Shown here: piece after piece, positions 1-10,870 of the stretch
Layout of the letters: each line of letters starts with the position of its first letter
Position numbering within the stretch: position 1 is the stretch's first letter
Assembly: GCA_016169945.1 (NCBI GenBank)
Contig: JADLSH010000349.1
Location: 930,001 to 994,000, forward strand
Length of the DNA stretch: 64,000 nt
Origin: Trachythela sp. YZ-2020
Taxonomy: Eukaryota > Cnidaria > Anthozoa > Malacalcyonacea > Clavulariidae
Direction: 5' to 3'
The notes under the pieces: model-generated
Seen by the model: the letters and a program-made list of their open reading frames with translations, nothing else
Database searches by the model: none
Told to the model about the DNA's origin: nothing
Made by a program: the position numbers and the translations under genes

Positions 1-116
1 TAGGAAGAGAAGGTTTTACCATTTTCACATATTGCTGAAAGTTGACAGATCTCAGCTTGTTTACCTGTGCATGTTGTTTCAGTGTCAAATATAATGAACC
101 GGTATGTTTTATATGG

Positions 117-434
117 TTAACAACTAAAGTATTGCATCTTTAGTCTTTCTATAAAGGACAGGACCAATTTTGCAAGTTCTTCTAAATTATTTTTTGTTAT
201 GCCCATAACAATTTTATCAATGTCAATATCTGAAGTATTGGTATTGCTTGTTACTGTGCATGCAGTAGAGATTTCGTTTTCCAAATTCAATCCAATACCT
301 GTCTCGTAGGTTTTACCTTCCTTTGTTTCTTTCTTGGCATTTTTGGAAATCCTTTCTGATTGAAGCTGATGTTGCCTGATTTTATTCTCCTTCGAAAATT
401 TTCTTTTTTTATTCTTTTGTTTTTTTTTAACCAT
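117..434 (-). CDS. Small lysine-rich hypothetical ORF
   Basis: A 105-codon reading frame that I do not recognise. The N-terminal 25 residues are almost entirely Lys/Arg/Asn and could act as a nuclear or nucleolar signal. The rest is polar, with a short hydrophobic-helical tail (LEELAKLVLSFIERL). It has no catalytic motif and no recognisable neighbour. It may be a terminal exon of a gene lying outside the window, or a chance frame in AT-rich DNA. Confidence 0.2.
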   Translation of the reverse strand: MVKKKQKNKKRKFSKENKIRQHQLQSERISKNAKKETKEGKTYETGIGLNLENEISTACTVTSNTNTSDIDIDKIVMGITKNNLEELAKLVLSFIERLKMQYFSC

Positions 435-466
435 TAAAGAATTATGAAAAACACAAGGGGTACCTG

Positions 467-717
467 CAATCCTTCACAAAAATTATGAGACCACCTATAT
501 TAAACTATAATTTTGCCTCCCCTTCCCCCTACAGAACTATGTTGGTTGTGGTGAGCTTGAAATTTTGTTGTATAGTAGGTCTTCTAGCTATCAACATTGC
601 TTGTAGGGGGGGAGGGGGAGCTTGTAGGGGGCGGGGACTAAGACCATCAACTAATGCCATGAACTTGCTAATTTTATACATTTTTATACAAGTCTCAATA
701 TATTTTGTGAAGGATTG
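467..717. mobile_element. MITE family A, copy 1
   Basis: A 251-bp element bounded by inverted ends CAATCCTTCACAAAA / TTTTGTGAAGGATTG. The interior has a C-rich stretch with an ACTATGTTGG motif and, about 60 bp later, its mirror CAACATTGC followed by G runs, so the core is itself a weak palindrome. A nearly identical copy lies at 4875-5129. It has no coding capacity. A target duplication is not clear. Confidence 0.85.
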
Positions 718-1312
718 TCTTCAAAATTGAAAGACTTTGCATTGTACACCATTGTAGATCCCTTACAGAAAATTTTGTATAATGCACATGATGATGGAGC
801 ACCTTAACTTTAAGATTAAAATAGGTTTCGCTACTTGATTTAGAACATTTTTGTTAAGTGGGTGGGGTTTTAGGGCGTAACCTGAAGGCGTAACCTGAAC
901 GCCCATATAAAAATGACCTCAAACGCAAGTATAGCTCGAGAAGTAATCTCGATATAAGACATACATCATGTTTTATTATGTGACTGTATACCTACGGAAG
1001 GGTAAAATTAATAAAGTACATGCAAGTGCGACAATAAAGAGGTCCCCGGGGCTTGGTTGGGAGATGATTTTATAAGCGGAAAAGTAATTAAGAAAGGAAG
1101 TTTGAAGGTCTAGGAAATAAGGTATTGATCCTCAGAGACTTCAAATCTTTGCATATTTTGTATTTCTAACAATGTAGTAGACACATGACAAGTAAAAATG
1201 CGCAATTTCAATGCCATATACATGTTTAGTCTACAAAATTGATTGATTTATTCACAAAACCCAAAATAAAAACTTAGGAATTTTTAAATGATACTTCAGA
1301 TAATTTAAGGAA
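718..1312. other. Non-coding flank upstream of transposase
   Basis: No gene seen. It contains a short direct repeat of GGCGTAACCTGAA near 875-902 and a G-rich patch (GGGTGGGGTTTTAGGG) at about 860-876. The G-rich patch may mark the outer end of the Rep/transposase composite that follows, but I could not pair it convincingly with the right end. Confidence 0.4.
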
Positions 1313-2414
1313 ATGGAGCCAGTAATCAAACGTGAACGAGTTCCATATGTTGCTTCCATTCATTGGCGCTACCTTCATCAAGATGGAAAGAAAACGTGGA
1401 AAGAAATAGCTAATATGAAGGATTATAAAAAGTACTCCAAGGCTACTATTTGCAGGCATATGAGACGAAAAATCGACGACTCTGTTATAGACAAAAGAAA
1501 GAACAACAAAGGCCGCCTCAAAAGCTAACAGATCGGGACAAGCGCAATATATTGCGACAAGTTGAGATACTACGCAGAGACTACGGGTATTTTACAACCA
1601 AGCGACTCAAGGTTTTTGCCGGCGTATCCGCTGATGTTTCAGATGAAACAGTTAGACGAGTCCTCAGAGCAAATGGGTTTAAATACACACATTCGCGTAA
1701 AAGGGGTGCTTAGCAGAAGAGATCTACAAATTCGGTTAATGTTTGCCAAGCAAGTTCGTAAGACATTGAATCCTAGTGTGTGGACAAAGGTGTATCATTT
1801 TATTTAGACGGCGTTGGCTTTACGCACAAATATAATCCTCACGATCAGTCGTTGGCCCCAAGAACCATGGCTTGGAGGAAGCCCTCCGATGGTCTTAGCT
1901 ATAAACAAACGGCTAAAGGCTGCACGAAGGCAGTGGTGGACGAACAGCCCATTTTATCGTTGCTATAGCATACAATAAGGGCGTTATTCTTGCAGAACAA
2001 TACGAAGGCCACTTGAATGGTCAGAAATTCGCCGATTTTGTGCGCGAACAATTTCCAACACTTTTCGAAAATAGCTGTAACATTAAAGGTAAGCTATTTT
2101 TGCAAGATGTGATCAAGCCAAAACAGCCGAAAAGCACAAGAAGCAATTGCTGCAGTTGGTGCAAGAAAGTTTAGTATCCTGCTCGCAGTCCAGACCTAAA
2201 TCCCATTGAAAACATTTTCCACAATGTTAAGAGGCAATTGCAAGATGATGCACTGAGCAAACGAATCACGAAAGAGACATATACGCAATTTTGTGCTCGG
2301 GTTAAAGCAACTTTGTTGAACTATTCGCCAGAAATTATTGATCGAACAATTACATCCATGGGCCGACGCATTGATATGGTCATCAAGTCAAAAGGACAAC
2401 GCATTAAATATTAA
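1313..2414 (+). pseudogene. Tc1/mariner-IS630-type transposase, frameshifted
   Basis: Successive frames give an N-terminal helix-turn-helix region (YSKATICRHMRRK), a second HTH-like segment (TDRDKRNILRQVEILRRDYG, then VSDETVRRVLRANGFKY), and the DDE core. The first acidic block is FYLDGVGF at about 1795-1818. The second (LQD then a disrupted GDPSQN-like stretch) is near 2100-2125, and SPDLNPIEN with the third acidic residue is near 2187-2213. The spacing fits a DD34E-like enzyme. At least four frame changes (near 1530, 1700, 1960 and 2110) break it. The terminal TAA is at about 2412-2414. The homologous transposase in the second composite lies at 30920-31677. Family assignment is confident; the exact Tc1/mariner subfamily is not. 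Confidence 0.85.
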
Positions 2415-2564
2415 AATTAATCAGCACCGTAATGCTATATTTTCCTAAAGTTGCTAATCTCCTCCAAATGCCACTATTATAATCAGTGTTAAAGTAACTG
2501 TAACGTATCTAAACTTAATTGAATTATAAAGTTCGTGCATATTATGTAATAAACACTGTCCAAC

Positions 2565-2789
2565 CAACGAGTTACCGACGAGTTACCAACGAGTTACCAA
2601 CGAGTTACCGTTAAGATTAATATGAATTTCACTACATTCTAACGAGTTACCACGAGTTACCACGAAAATAAAAAAATGATTCTTATTATTTTTGTATATC
2701 AGTGGTAACTCGTGGTAACTCGATATAGTCTAAGTAAAAATCATATTGCTCTCAACGGTGACTCGTTGGTAACTCGTCGGTAACTCGTC
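2565..2789. repeat. Iteron palindrome of composite copy 1 (CGAGTTACC)
   Basis: A 225-bp inverted repeat built from short iterations. The left arm has four CGAGTTACC units, a 30-bp gap, then two more units. The right arm has two inverted units (GGTAACTCG), a gap, then three (the first of these reads GGTGACTCG). The centre is an AT-rich imperfect hairpin at about 2664-2700. It lies exactly between the convergent 3' ends of transposase and Rep. Iterated short motifs of this kind are what Rep initiators of rolling-circle replicons bind; origin function here is inferred. Confidence 0.8.
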
Positions 2790-2928
2790 AATAATAATAT
2801 TGCTTTTATATAGTCAAACACAACCCTTTAATGTCGCATTTAAATTTGGTCCTTTGCAAGCCAAAACTATTGTACAGTAATAACGCTGTTCTAAATGTTG
2901 ATTTCACTTCTCCCCCATTAGCACAAGC

Positions 2929-4257
2929 CTAGCAAAACAACTGGCACATGGCTCCGCCTTCTTTTTGATCTTTCTCTTCGAATGCATGTTTGAATCGGAT
3001 CATTCTCCAGCGACTGTTCATCATCTCTGTCTCACGCTCGTCTTCCACGCTGTAAGGGCCTTTGTACACAATGGGTGCTTTTGATGTTGCAAAAATTGGC
3101 ACATCAGAAGATATCACAACATCAGTGGCGAAATGATTTTTGGAGCTGGTAGCTTGACCGTCTCCCTTCAAGAAGGAGAAGGAGATCTTTCCATGTTATG
3201 ACTTCTCTGGAGAAGCGAAAGTCTTGCAAGAGAATCACATCTGCCTTGTCGGCGCCAACCCAAGCGTACTTGTCATTTGCAGGGTTGTCAAACAATCTGT
3301 CGCCAAAGATGCACTTTAGGGTTTCAACATAAACGTTTTGGCGCAGTTGGTTTGGCCATGGATCATCATATTTCTGAACTTACCCCGACCTTGAGCAAGA
3401 AGTTGAAATATATACGAGGCAAAAACAGCTACTTCTATTCCATTCAGCGACAGTACTTCTGTGGCACACTCAAGCCATCTACCGTTGCACCCATCAACGC
3501 AGGCATCTGCCGCTGCAATCCTTACTTTTCCAATTCTTGTGATTTCGTCTCGCTGTATTTCAGATGATGCTTGCTTCAACATCCAGGACTTCCCAATAAG
3601 CTCGTCAATGGATTTCTGCGTTCGGGAAAATAAGAAGTTGGCCAAATCGCTTTCGCCCTCCTGCTTTCTGGCATCAGCCTTGGCAAATAACTGTGCTACA
3701 GTGGTGATGTTTTTAGCAACGATGAAATCAGCAACTTCAAGGTTGCTGAGACGTCTTATTCGTTTGTTTCCTTCACGGGCTGCCGACTCCGCATTGGCAT
3801 TTGTTGCTGACTTTCGTTTTCTACCAGCTTCCCGAAGAGCCGCAGTTGAAGCTTTAGTGCGTGGAGATCCTACTTGGGAAAGGTCAGGATGATTTTTACT
3901 GTGAGCAACATCCTCATCAGCTTTGCAGACATAACGATGCGCATAAATATACTGATCATGGTCTGAGAAGTTAACCACAATGCCATACTTCTTCATGATA
4001 GCATTCTTAACGTGTGACCACTTTTTAACATCCGTCAGCTTCAAGCAACAGTGATAATGGAAGCCATTTTCTTCATGGGCCTCCTTACAACAGGCCCAGT
4101 GTAATACCTTTGCTTTGCTATTTCCTGCATTGAACTCGTTTTCAAGCATATTACCAAAACTTTCTCTCGTTGGGAACCTATGCATATCAGCCTGCGAGTA
4201 GGTTATAAGATACTGGCGTCTTCCTGAACGTGGGTTTTGTAACTGTCTTTCGGACAT
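2929..4257 (-). pseudogene. rep-like: CRESS-DNA-virus-like Rep (HUH endonuclease + SF3 helicase), frameshifted
   Basis: The first 313 codons (4257-3316) carry rolling-circle motif I (LITYSQAD), motif II with the HUH-type pair (FHYHCCLKL), motif III (YAHRYVCK, Tyr plus Lys), and an SF3 Walker A (GQTNCAKT). The middle Gly of Walker A is replaced by Ala. A frameshift just after Walker A (near 3316) and another near 3170 interrupt the helicase. The region between encodes the Walker B part (VILLQDF). The C-terminal part resumes at 3171-2929 with the motif C-like segment FATSKA. It aligns along its whole length with the intact Rep at 29151-30476 but is clearly diverged. It resembles viral and plasmid Reps and is here a relic inside an animal genome. 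Confidence 0.88.
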
Positions 4258-4874
4258 TGTAAATATTATTGGCTTTAGATCAGTGTGTTATGCTTTATGG
4301 ACTGCCTCATAGAAAAATAATTTTAAAACGCCGCTAAATTCTGGCGTGCCCAATACTTTATGTAAATACGGTAAGCAGTTATCAAAAGAATAAATTTGCA
4401 TAAATTAATAACAACAACAAAACACATCAGATTATCGGAAGATTTACAGCACAATTAGTTTTGTTTTTAATCTTATAGAATTCTTCGCGTTGATCTTCCT
4501 GCGACAAAGTAGAGTATTGCTAGTGGTAAGTACGTCGTTTTCTGTGTTTGACAATTGTTAATGATTTCGTTGTTTCAAAGCTTTGGTTTAAGTAATTTCA
4601 TTCAAATTGCAGATGCTATTATTAAGCTCTTTCATTCACAAGCATAAGTTGTTTCATGTCATTATTTGAAAATCTCCGTATAGAAATCATTAACATTTTA
4701 GTGATGTAGCGTGAGACCAACCCCTTCCTGACCCCACCCCACACTGCCACCCACAACCATATTTGCTTATTGTTTATACTTCCATGTGCATTAATGAGGT
4801 GAAATATCATAAACATGTAAAATAACCAAACAAAACAGAGTACAAACCCTTCATAATTTTTTTAAATTTTCAGA
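4258..4874. other. Rep upstream region and C-rich patch
   Basis: No gene seen. This is the 5' side of the degenerate Rep. A C-rich stretch at about 4718-4757 (CCCACCCCACACTGCCACCC) is the mirror in composition of G-rich patches at the other composite ends and may mark the right terminus. Confidence 0.35.
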
Positions 4875-5129
4875 CAATCCTTCACAAAAATTATGAGACC
4901 ACCTATATTAAACTATAATTTTGCCTCCCCTTCCCCCTACAGAACAATGTTGGTTGTGGTGAGCTTGAAATTTTGTTGTATAGTAGGTCTTCTAGCTATC
5001 AACATTGCTTGTAGGGGGGGGAAGGGGAGCTTGTAGGGGGGGCGGGGGACTAAGACCATCAACTAATGCCATGAACTTGCTAATTTTATACATTTTTATA
5101 CAAGTCTCAATATATTTTGTGAAGGATTG
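4875..5129. mobile_element. MITE family A, copy 2
   Basis: A 255-bp near-identical copy of the element at 467-717, with the same ends (CAATCCTTCACAAAA / TTTTGTGAAGGATTG) and slightly longer G runs (GGGGGGG). The two copies lie just outside either side of the degenerate Rep/transposase composite and in the same orientation. The high identity suggests recent mobility of this family. Confidence 0.85.
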
Positions 5130-5359
5130 TGGTTCTACACCAAGGGACTCAAATGTATTATTTATCCCTGAGCTACGCCGTGCGAGGACACTGTGGAGTG
5201 CAAAGTTGTACGCCATTTTTTTTGTCATGGACGTTGGATGGTTTTTTAAGTTATGCGCATGCGCGATTACTGACAGAAAAAATAATCAAAATGGCTCCTC
5301 GAGAGCTGCTGAGTTTGAAACAAAAATCGGTTTATTGAGCCTGATTTCAAAATATTTAA

Positions 5360-6604
5360 AGTGCACCTCACCCCAAAATTTTTTTTTGGCTTTATCAAAT
5401 CTCGGCATCATTTCTAGTATATCCGTGGAAATTTTTTTTTAATTTGGCCAAATAGTTAGATTTTTATGGCGTTTTGAACTTAGCTTTCGATGGACCTTGG
5501 CCGTCGTATCTTCTAACCAAAAAGAGCCTGGGTCTAGCCCATTTTCTGACGTCACACAAGGTAGTCGGCATTTAGCTTTGATCGGCTTGTATTCAGTTCG
5601 CCATTTCAGCTTTGCTTGCCTTGAATCAATCGAAGTTTACACTGTTTTTTTCTGGCTATCATGTCTAACCATGAACAGACTAGCACACAGGATATATATA
5701 ATTGCTATATATGGATAGAATCAGCTTTAGAAGAGCTATCTAACAATATGCCGCATTAAGCTATATCTGTAAGACTGTATTATTTAGTTCGAGCACGTTG
5801 AAAATCCAACTTCGCACGCGTATAGTCATTTAAAACTACAACTTGTTTACACGATATAGGTCACTGCTATATACACAAAAAAATCGCCTTTTTCTGGGCT
5901 ATCTTTTGGTATGAAGCATGAGAATATATCTTGATTATTGACTTCAGGCGTATCAAAAAAGTTTACCCCTATTACAGCACAATTAGTACACACGATATAT
6001 TTTCGTCAATTGACCCGCGAAACATACATCGATTTTCGTGCACATTTCCTTGAGAACTACATACGTTTCATACATCTAAGATGCGTAGATCGAAAGCTCT
6101 GTTCAAGAGAAACATTTTACGTACAGTTTCGTGCTTGTAGGTCTGATATTGGCTGAGTTATGTCACTTATGAAGCGATATCCAAATGGAATATTACTCAC
6201 ACGTCTTTCGCAGCGCCAATGTGACCGCGACGCGAAATGAACTTAGTAAAATATATTTAAAGCTATTTTGTTGATAAACACATGTTTTATGCATGGTAGA
6301 AAGCTGTAGGCATGACGAACACGCTCATAGTTGTTTCAAGGTTGTAGATTCAATATTTACAAAGTTATACGGGCAAATAGATCGGTTGTATATCTCTTTA
6401 AACCGGTATCCGTTCTTTAAAGTCCTGCGCGGCTGCGCTTGAAAGCTGAAAACATACAAAATTTGTAGTAATGTTTGAATGCCAACTTTAAACTGCCATA
6501 AAAATCGAACGATTTGACCAAATAAATTAAAATTTTCACGGATACTCTAGAAATGATGCCAAGATGTGATATAGCCAAAAAAAAATTTTGGGGTGAGGTG
6601 CACT
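5360..6604. mobile_element. TTAA-flanked non-autonomous element with ~115-bp TIRs (piggyBac-like target)
   Basis: Inverted ends begin AGTGCACCTCACCCC and end GGGGTGAGGTGCACT, continuing as an imperfect inverted repeat for about 115 bp on each side (5360-5475 and 6490-6604). The flanks are TTAA on both sides (5356-5359 and 6605-6608), the duplication expected for piggyBac-type or other TTAA-specific transposases. The interior shows only short chance frames. Left and right ends are fully readable, so the boundaries are firm; the superfamily is inferred from the TTAA alone. Confidence 0.85.
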
Positions 6605-6608
6605 TTAA

Positions 6609-7122
6609 TGAAAAAATAAATCGTTAATTTCAAGAAGGATATATTATTGACATTTTTCAAGGTAAGCGATAACAAATACACTTTTTTTCTCCCCGAAGCA
6701 GCGTTTTTCTCACTGTTGAAATATACATGTAAACTTTTTCCATGCAGCTCAAGTGATTATACACTTATAGTTTGTAAATTATTCGCTTTATTCTCATTTA
6801 TATTGTTATGTGCAGTAAAAATATAGCTTAGATATATTTTTAAAGGCACTCTATTTTGTATATGAGCCATTCCAAAGTATTTTTCTCACGAATTTGTTTG
6901 TTTTTGTTTTTGTTTTTGTTCGATATATTTTTGACACTTGTGGGTATTGTTTTTGCCTGCATGTTTATAACCGGTCATTAAGTTAAGCGCTGCATGCATT
7001 TTGTACTGTATATTAATCTTTTAAACTGGCATCATAACTTTCTGTCTGTGTTCTTCCCTACTAATTTGCCTTTGGCTCAGTGACTATACTCTATAGGCTT
7101 GTAATTACCTTGCCTTCGGCGA
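6609..7122. other. Intergenic, AT-rich
   Basis: No gene seen. It contains a short (GTTTTT)n tract at about 6897-6920. Confidence 0.5.
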
Positions 7123-8273
7123 CTAACTGGCGAGGGGATTCTGCATGCATGTATTTCTAGTATAGCTAAACCCAATGTCCTTTTGGGCAACTGCACAGGC
7201 AACTCGAAAGTCATTGCTCTCGCTTCCTCCATAAAAGCGGATTTGGGGATTTTTGCTTCCTATGATGCTGTTTAGGGATTCGTTTCTCTGCGAGTTGGCA
7301 AATGGTATCAACTTTTCAGCTACGGTGTCTGTGGCGTACTCATACTAGTAAGTGTTTTATTTAATTCATCACCATGCAAGTCTTTATTGTATGGCAGATC
7401 TTTATGTCTGTATGTCAAAGGGTCCTTTTATGACCACATCATGATAGACAGGGTCTCCAAAAGCATGCGGTACAATGTTTGTATAGCTGATTTTAAACTG
7501 GTTGTGTCTCGGTTTCGTACAATACCATAGGTAAAACATTTCCCTAAATAGTTTGACTTTTTGGCTCAAAATTGAGGAATTTTTATACTTGCATCGACTT
7601 GAAATATTGTACAACCTGGATGTCAATGAACGTTTTACATGCACAATATCGGACCACTTCTTAACTCCATATGGAACATTTTGGCTCAAGTGGCAAAGTG
7701 TGGTGCTGTCATCATCTCCTACATAAACTGAAAACTTAACATTTTCTTTGGGGGCTGAATTCCATAGTTCACATGCAACTGCTGGTTCCATTGCTTCTTT
7801 GGATGACCCAACATGATTTTTTCTGCAGTAGTGTCCCCTTAGTTGCTTCCCTTGTTTTCTTGCATGGTCACACACTCCACAAGATTTGCACTTTGTTGCA
7901 TATGCTAAAACATAGCCACTCCTTGTCCGGTTAACGAGTTGTGCCCTTTCCCACGTTTTTGCCATCCCATGTTGTATGTTGTTATACCCATACCAACCAA
8001 TCCATTTTCATCTAAAACTTCCCCATTCTTTTCAGCCATTTTCTTTTCTGTTTCCATGTTCTTTCTGCAGCTTTCTTGTGCCAAGACCTCCGCAGCTTTT
8101 CCAACTTCTCGTTCTCTTGGCTTAAATGTCCTGTTGTTCATTGTTGGTATGTTCATTGTTGGTATGTTCATTGTTGGTATGTTCATTGTTGGTATGTTCA
8201 TTGTTGGTATGTTCATTGTTGGTATGTTCATTGTTGGTATGTTCATTGTTGGTATGTTCATTGTTGCAAACAA
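7123..8273 (-). pseudogene. Mutator-like (MULE) transposase, frameshifted
   Basis: Reading down from 8273, the frame carries the segment MGITTYNMGWQKRGKGHNSLT, then (after a frameshift near 7920) GYVLAYATKCKSCGVCDHAR with a Cys cluster. The acidic core block VGDDDSTT and the segment KKWSDIVHVKRSL follow. After a second frameshift near 7320-7400 come ANSQRNESLNSIIGSK and FYGGSESNDFRVACAVAQK. This order is typical of the metazoan Mutator-like transposase family found in many copies in cnidarians. The N-terminus is replaced or extended by a 5-residue tandem repeat. Two frameshifts make it non-functional. Confidence 0.82.
8140..8268 (-). repeat. 15-bp minisatellite encoding MNIPT repeats
   Basis: About eight to nine perfect head-to-tail copies of a 15-bp unit. 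On the - strand it reads as the pentapeptide MNIPT without breaking frame and runs directly into the MULE frame (MNNRTFKPRERE). The unit length is a multiple of three, so copy-number change preserves the frame. Confidence 0.9.
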
Positions 8274-8286
8274 GTTCTTGAGGTGA

Positions 8287-9788
8287 GTATTCCCAATGCC
8301 AATGCCAGTATGAAGTGAACCAAGTACAGCTCTGGAGTGTAGAGTTAGGTAAATGTTACTGTAACATGAAAATTTAATATTTTTTGCCTATCCGACAAAC
8401 CTTTTTTAACAAATTTTCCGCTAGCGCTCCTGGTTTGCGCAACGTTTTTTTCCATTGGAGTTCCTCAAACTTCATTTTTTACCCACCTTAAAAAGAGCTG
8501 TAGCTAAATACCCAGTTGTTTCCCAGAAACGTATGCAGTATTCCTCGCCATAGGCCCGGTCATCTTTCTCAATATTTGACAGCAACAAATGTTTAGACTC
8601 GTTTATAAAATTATAATTAAAAAAGCATTCTTTCCTCTTTACACTACATTTCAAAGCTTTTATTCTACCAAAACTACTCGTAATTTCTCAAGACACAAAC
8701 ACAAATGAAATGCCATCTTTGTGTTTGCGTTGTTTTTAAATTTCCCGGCAACTTATTGGCATTTAATCCACGCACGAGCTTGGACGGGGACTCAATTCCC
8801 ATGCGCGACTCTAACACACATCATCAAGAACTCGTTCCTACTCCCTGGTAAGTAGAAAGTGTATTGAGCCACCTTAATTGCTTTCACCTAACGAGACATG
8901 GCAATGCATAGAATTGTGTTAGTTTTCTCTTTTAAATTTCTCATATATATGTCTCGCTGCTTTTACTTACTGTAACGTTAAATGTATTATAGTTTGTAAT
9001 GCCAATGGTTAAGCCGTACCATTTGCAATATTGGTAATAAAACGAAAGCTTTTACTTTTTTACCTTTAACAGTTACGTTTATATATATTTGCTTGTATTT
9101 GTATTGCAAAGACTTTAGCAACGCTTGCTTATACTATATATGCCGATAAACGTTAAGATCCTTTCGTTTTTAATAGTTATATTTACAGGTTAGTAGATAG
9201 TCTCGACCCAACGATTGTTTCGCCCAAACAAACCTTTTGACTTAATCCTCTAATGAGTTAAGCTATTGTGTCTATAGTTTACATTAGCAACAAAACGTCA
9301 AAATATTTATGTTTCTAACGCCAAAACGACCATGTAAATCTCGCTTGTATAGACTTCACTAAATAAATGCTTGAAAATTTTGTAGGAGAGGTATATTTGT
9401 AATATACGCATTCGATATATTAGACTTTATTATAAAGTATGTTTATGGAATTATCAGGTTTGCGGAAAACGAAAAAATGCTGAACTCGGCAAAATTCACC
9501 ATGATTTGTGACATCATACTAATGAGAGTTGAGAGATGTCAAAGGAGTAGCACCGAGTTGCATGTTTGAATATTTAATGACTTTGCTCCACCCCATCTGT
9601 CCCTTGCTCCACCCTTAATGATGATGCCCACCCTCATATGCTAATGTTAATGCCTCCCCCCATATGCTAATGTGTCATTGCTAATGATGTTTGAATTTTT
9701 AATTACGTGCCCCCCCCCCTTGCCCCCACAAAAGGGGCTCAAACGGCCTGTATATTACTACTAAAATCAATCAGGATATTCTGGAATC
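8287..9788. other. Non-coding stretch with one small ORF
   Basis: No recognised gene. A 60-codon frame on - at 8472-8654 (ending WETTGYLATALFKVGKK) could be an exon but matches nothing I know. Repeated ATGCTAATG / CACCC motifs occur at about 9580-9690 and a poly-C run at about 9709-9719. Confidence 0.4.
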
Positions 9789-10124
9789 GTGGATAATACA
9801 GAAAATAGGTACAAAACCTTGAGCGATACCCTACATAGCGATGTGCAAACGGATATTCAAAACAATACCCTTCCTGAGGGTAATGAGTCAAACCACCAGG
9901 GGGAAAGCACGGTTGAATACCAAAATAAAAAACAAGATGATAAGATACAAAACAAAGTCACCCATGAAATCGGATCGGACATTGTTGTTATCGGCGATTT
10001 AATAATTAAAAATATTCAGCCAAGAAAACTAACAAGGAAGAAGGTACATAAATACACGTTCCCAGGGAGAACTGCAGACAAAATTGACCCACTGGCACCG
10101 CACTTTGGGGATATTTTCACATAA
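9789..10124 (+). pseudogene. LINE ORF1 fragment with partial SGNH-like block
   Basis: The frame opens at 9789 with polar low-complexity sequence and ends in DIVVIGDLIIKNIQPRKL. This resembles the first block (normally GDSI) of the SGNH/GDSL-like esterase domain seen in ORF1 of CR1/L2-type LINEs. The expected Ser is replaced by Leu and the downstream blocks are absent. Fuller versions of the same domain occur at 35521-36462 and 57223-57678. Assignment rests on one short block. Confidence 0.45.
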
Positions 10125-10728
10125 GAATCCAGTGACCACGATAGTACACCAAGAAGTTTTGTTGCAATCACCGGAATGAAATGGTTAGTCATATTACACT
10201 ATATTTACCATGTATCGCTAAGCCTGCTTTAGAGACTCATTTTATCAATATCCTCAAGGGAGATAGTACATCATCCTCACCAAGGAAACAAAGATATGAG
10301 GATTTTCAACGGGTGGCAATGCAGAAACTTGGAGAACTGTTGAAGATAATGGTCCCACCAGACAAGAACACCAGCAGAGGGAAACATCAATTGACTACGA
10401 TACTTGATCAAAATAGCCTGATACACCTTTATTGTTGCGATCCTTTTATTGATTTTTATATACCTTTCTAATAACATTTTTTTATTATTCATTCACTTAT
10501 ATATTAACTATTGTATTGTGGTAAACCAAATAAATTATTCATTAATTCATGTTATTTTGTCAAAATTTTCCGCTTCTTTTAATCTTGTACAGTATTACTG
10601 TATTAGAAGTCGAAATCATTTGCTATAAAACACTTCGTAATTTAACATATATAGTTTGACCCTCAAATGGAAATGATTCAGATGATGAACATTGGTTCTC
10701 AGATGAATCGGAAGGTATTGTGTGTGTG
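10125..10728. other. Unassigned region
   Basis: A 96-codon + frame at 10181-10471 (RYEDFQRVAMQKLGELLKIM) is unrecognised and may be chance or a remnant exon. Otherwise nothing is seen. Confidence 0.3.
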
Positions 10729-10870
10729 CAGTGACATAGCCAGACTTGAAGTTTGGGGGGTGGCATATATCTAACGCCTAAGGCGTGAGACTTACTAGGG
10801 TGGTCCGGGGGCGTGCTCCCCCAGGAAAATTTTGAAATATAGAGTCCCTCAATGGCGATTTCCCGTGTTC
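10729..10870. repeat. Putative hAT terminal region
   Basis: Begins CAGTGACATAGCCAG, which resembles CAGTGGCG-type hAT ends, followed by a C/G-mirror segment (GTCCGGGGGCGTGCTCCCCC). It lies at the 3' side of the hAT transposase remnant below and may be its terminus. Related ends starting CAGTGG occur near 13963 and 14431. Confidence 0.45.

Larger units (their letters stand above)
840..4790. mobile_element. Composite Rep + Tc1/IS630-type transposase element, degenerate copy
   Basis: Transposase on + (1313-2414) and CRESS-type Rep on - (4257-2929) point at each other, with an iteron palindrome between their 3' ends. The same organisation recurs in opposite orientation at about 28683-31890, which is the main reason to treat it as one element. 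Outer limits are guesses taken from G-rich (left) and C-rich (right, about 4718-4757) patches. No TA target duplication could be assigned. Both genes carry frameshifts, so this copy is dead. Confidence 0.6.

Noticed and set aside
3461..3892. 143-codon + strand frame
   Set aside because: Antisense shadow of the Rep pseudogene; the - strand shows all Rep motifs.
5005..5442. 145-codon + frame
   Set aside because: Starts in MITE A, crosses its end and runs into the TTAA element, so it is a chance frame over repeats.
8140..8268. CRISPR-like array
   Set aside because: Repeats are contiguous with no spacers, and the sequence is clearly eukaryotic.
7939..8318. Two + strand frames rich in FIVGM / HCWYV repeats
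   Set aside because: Reverse-strand reading of the MNIPT minisatellite and MULE gene; no independent support.
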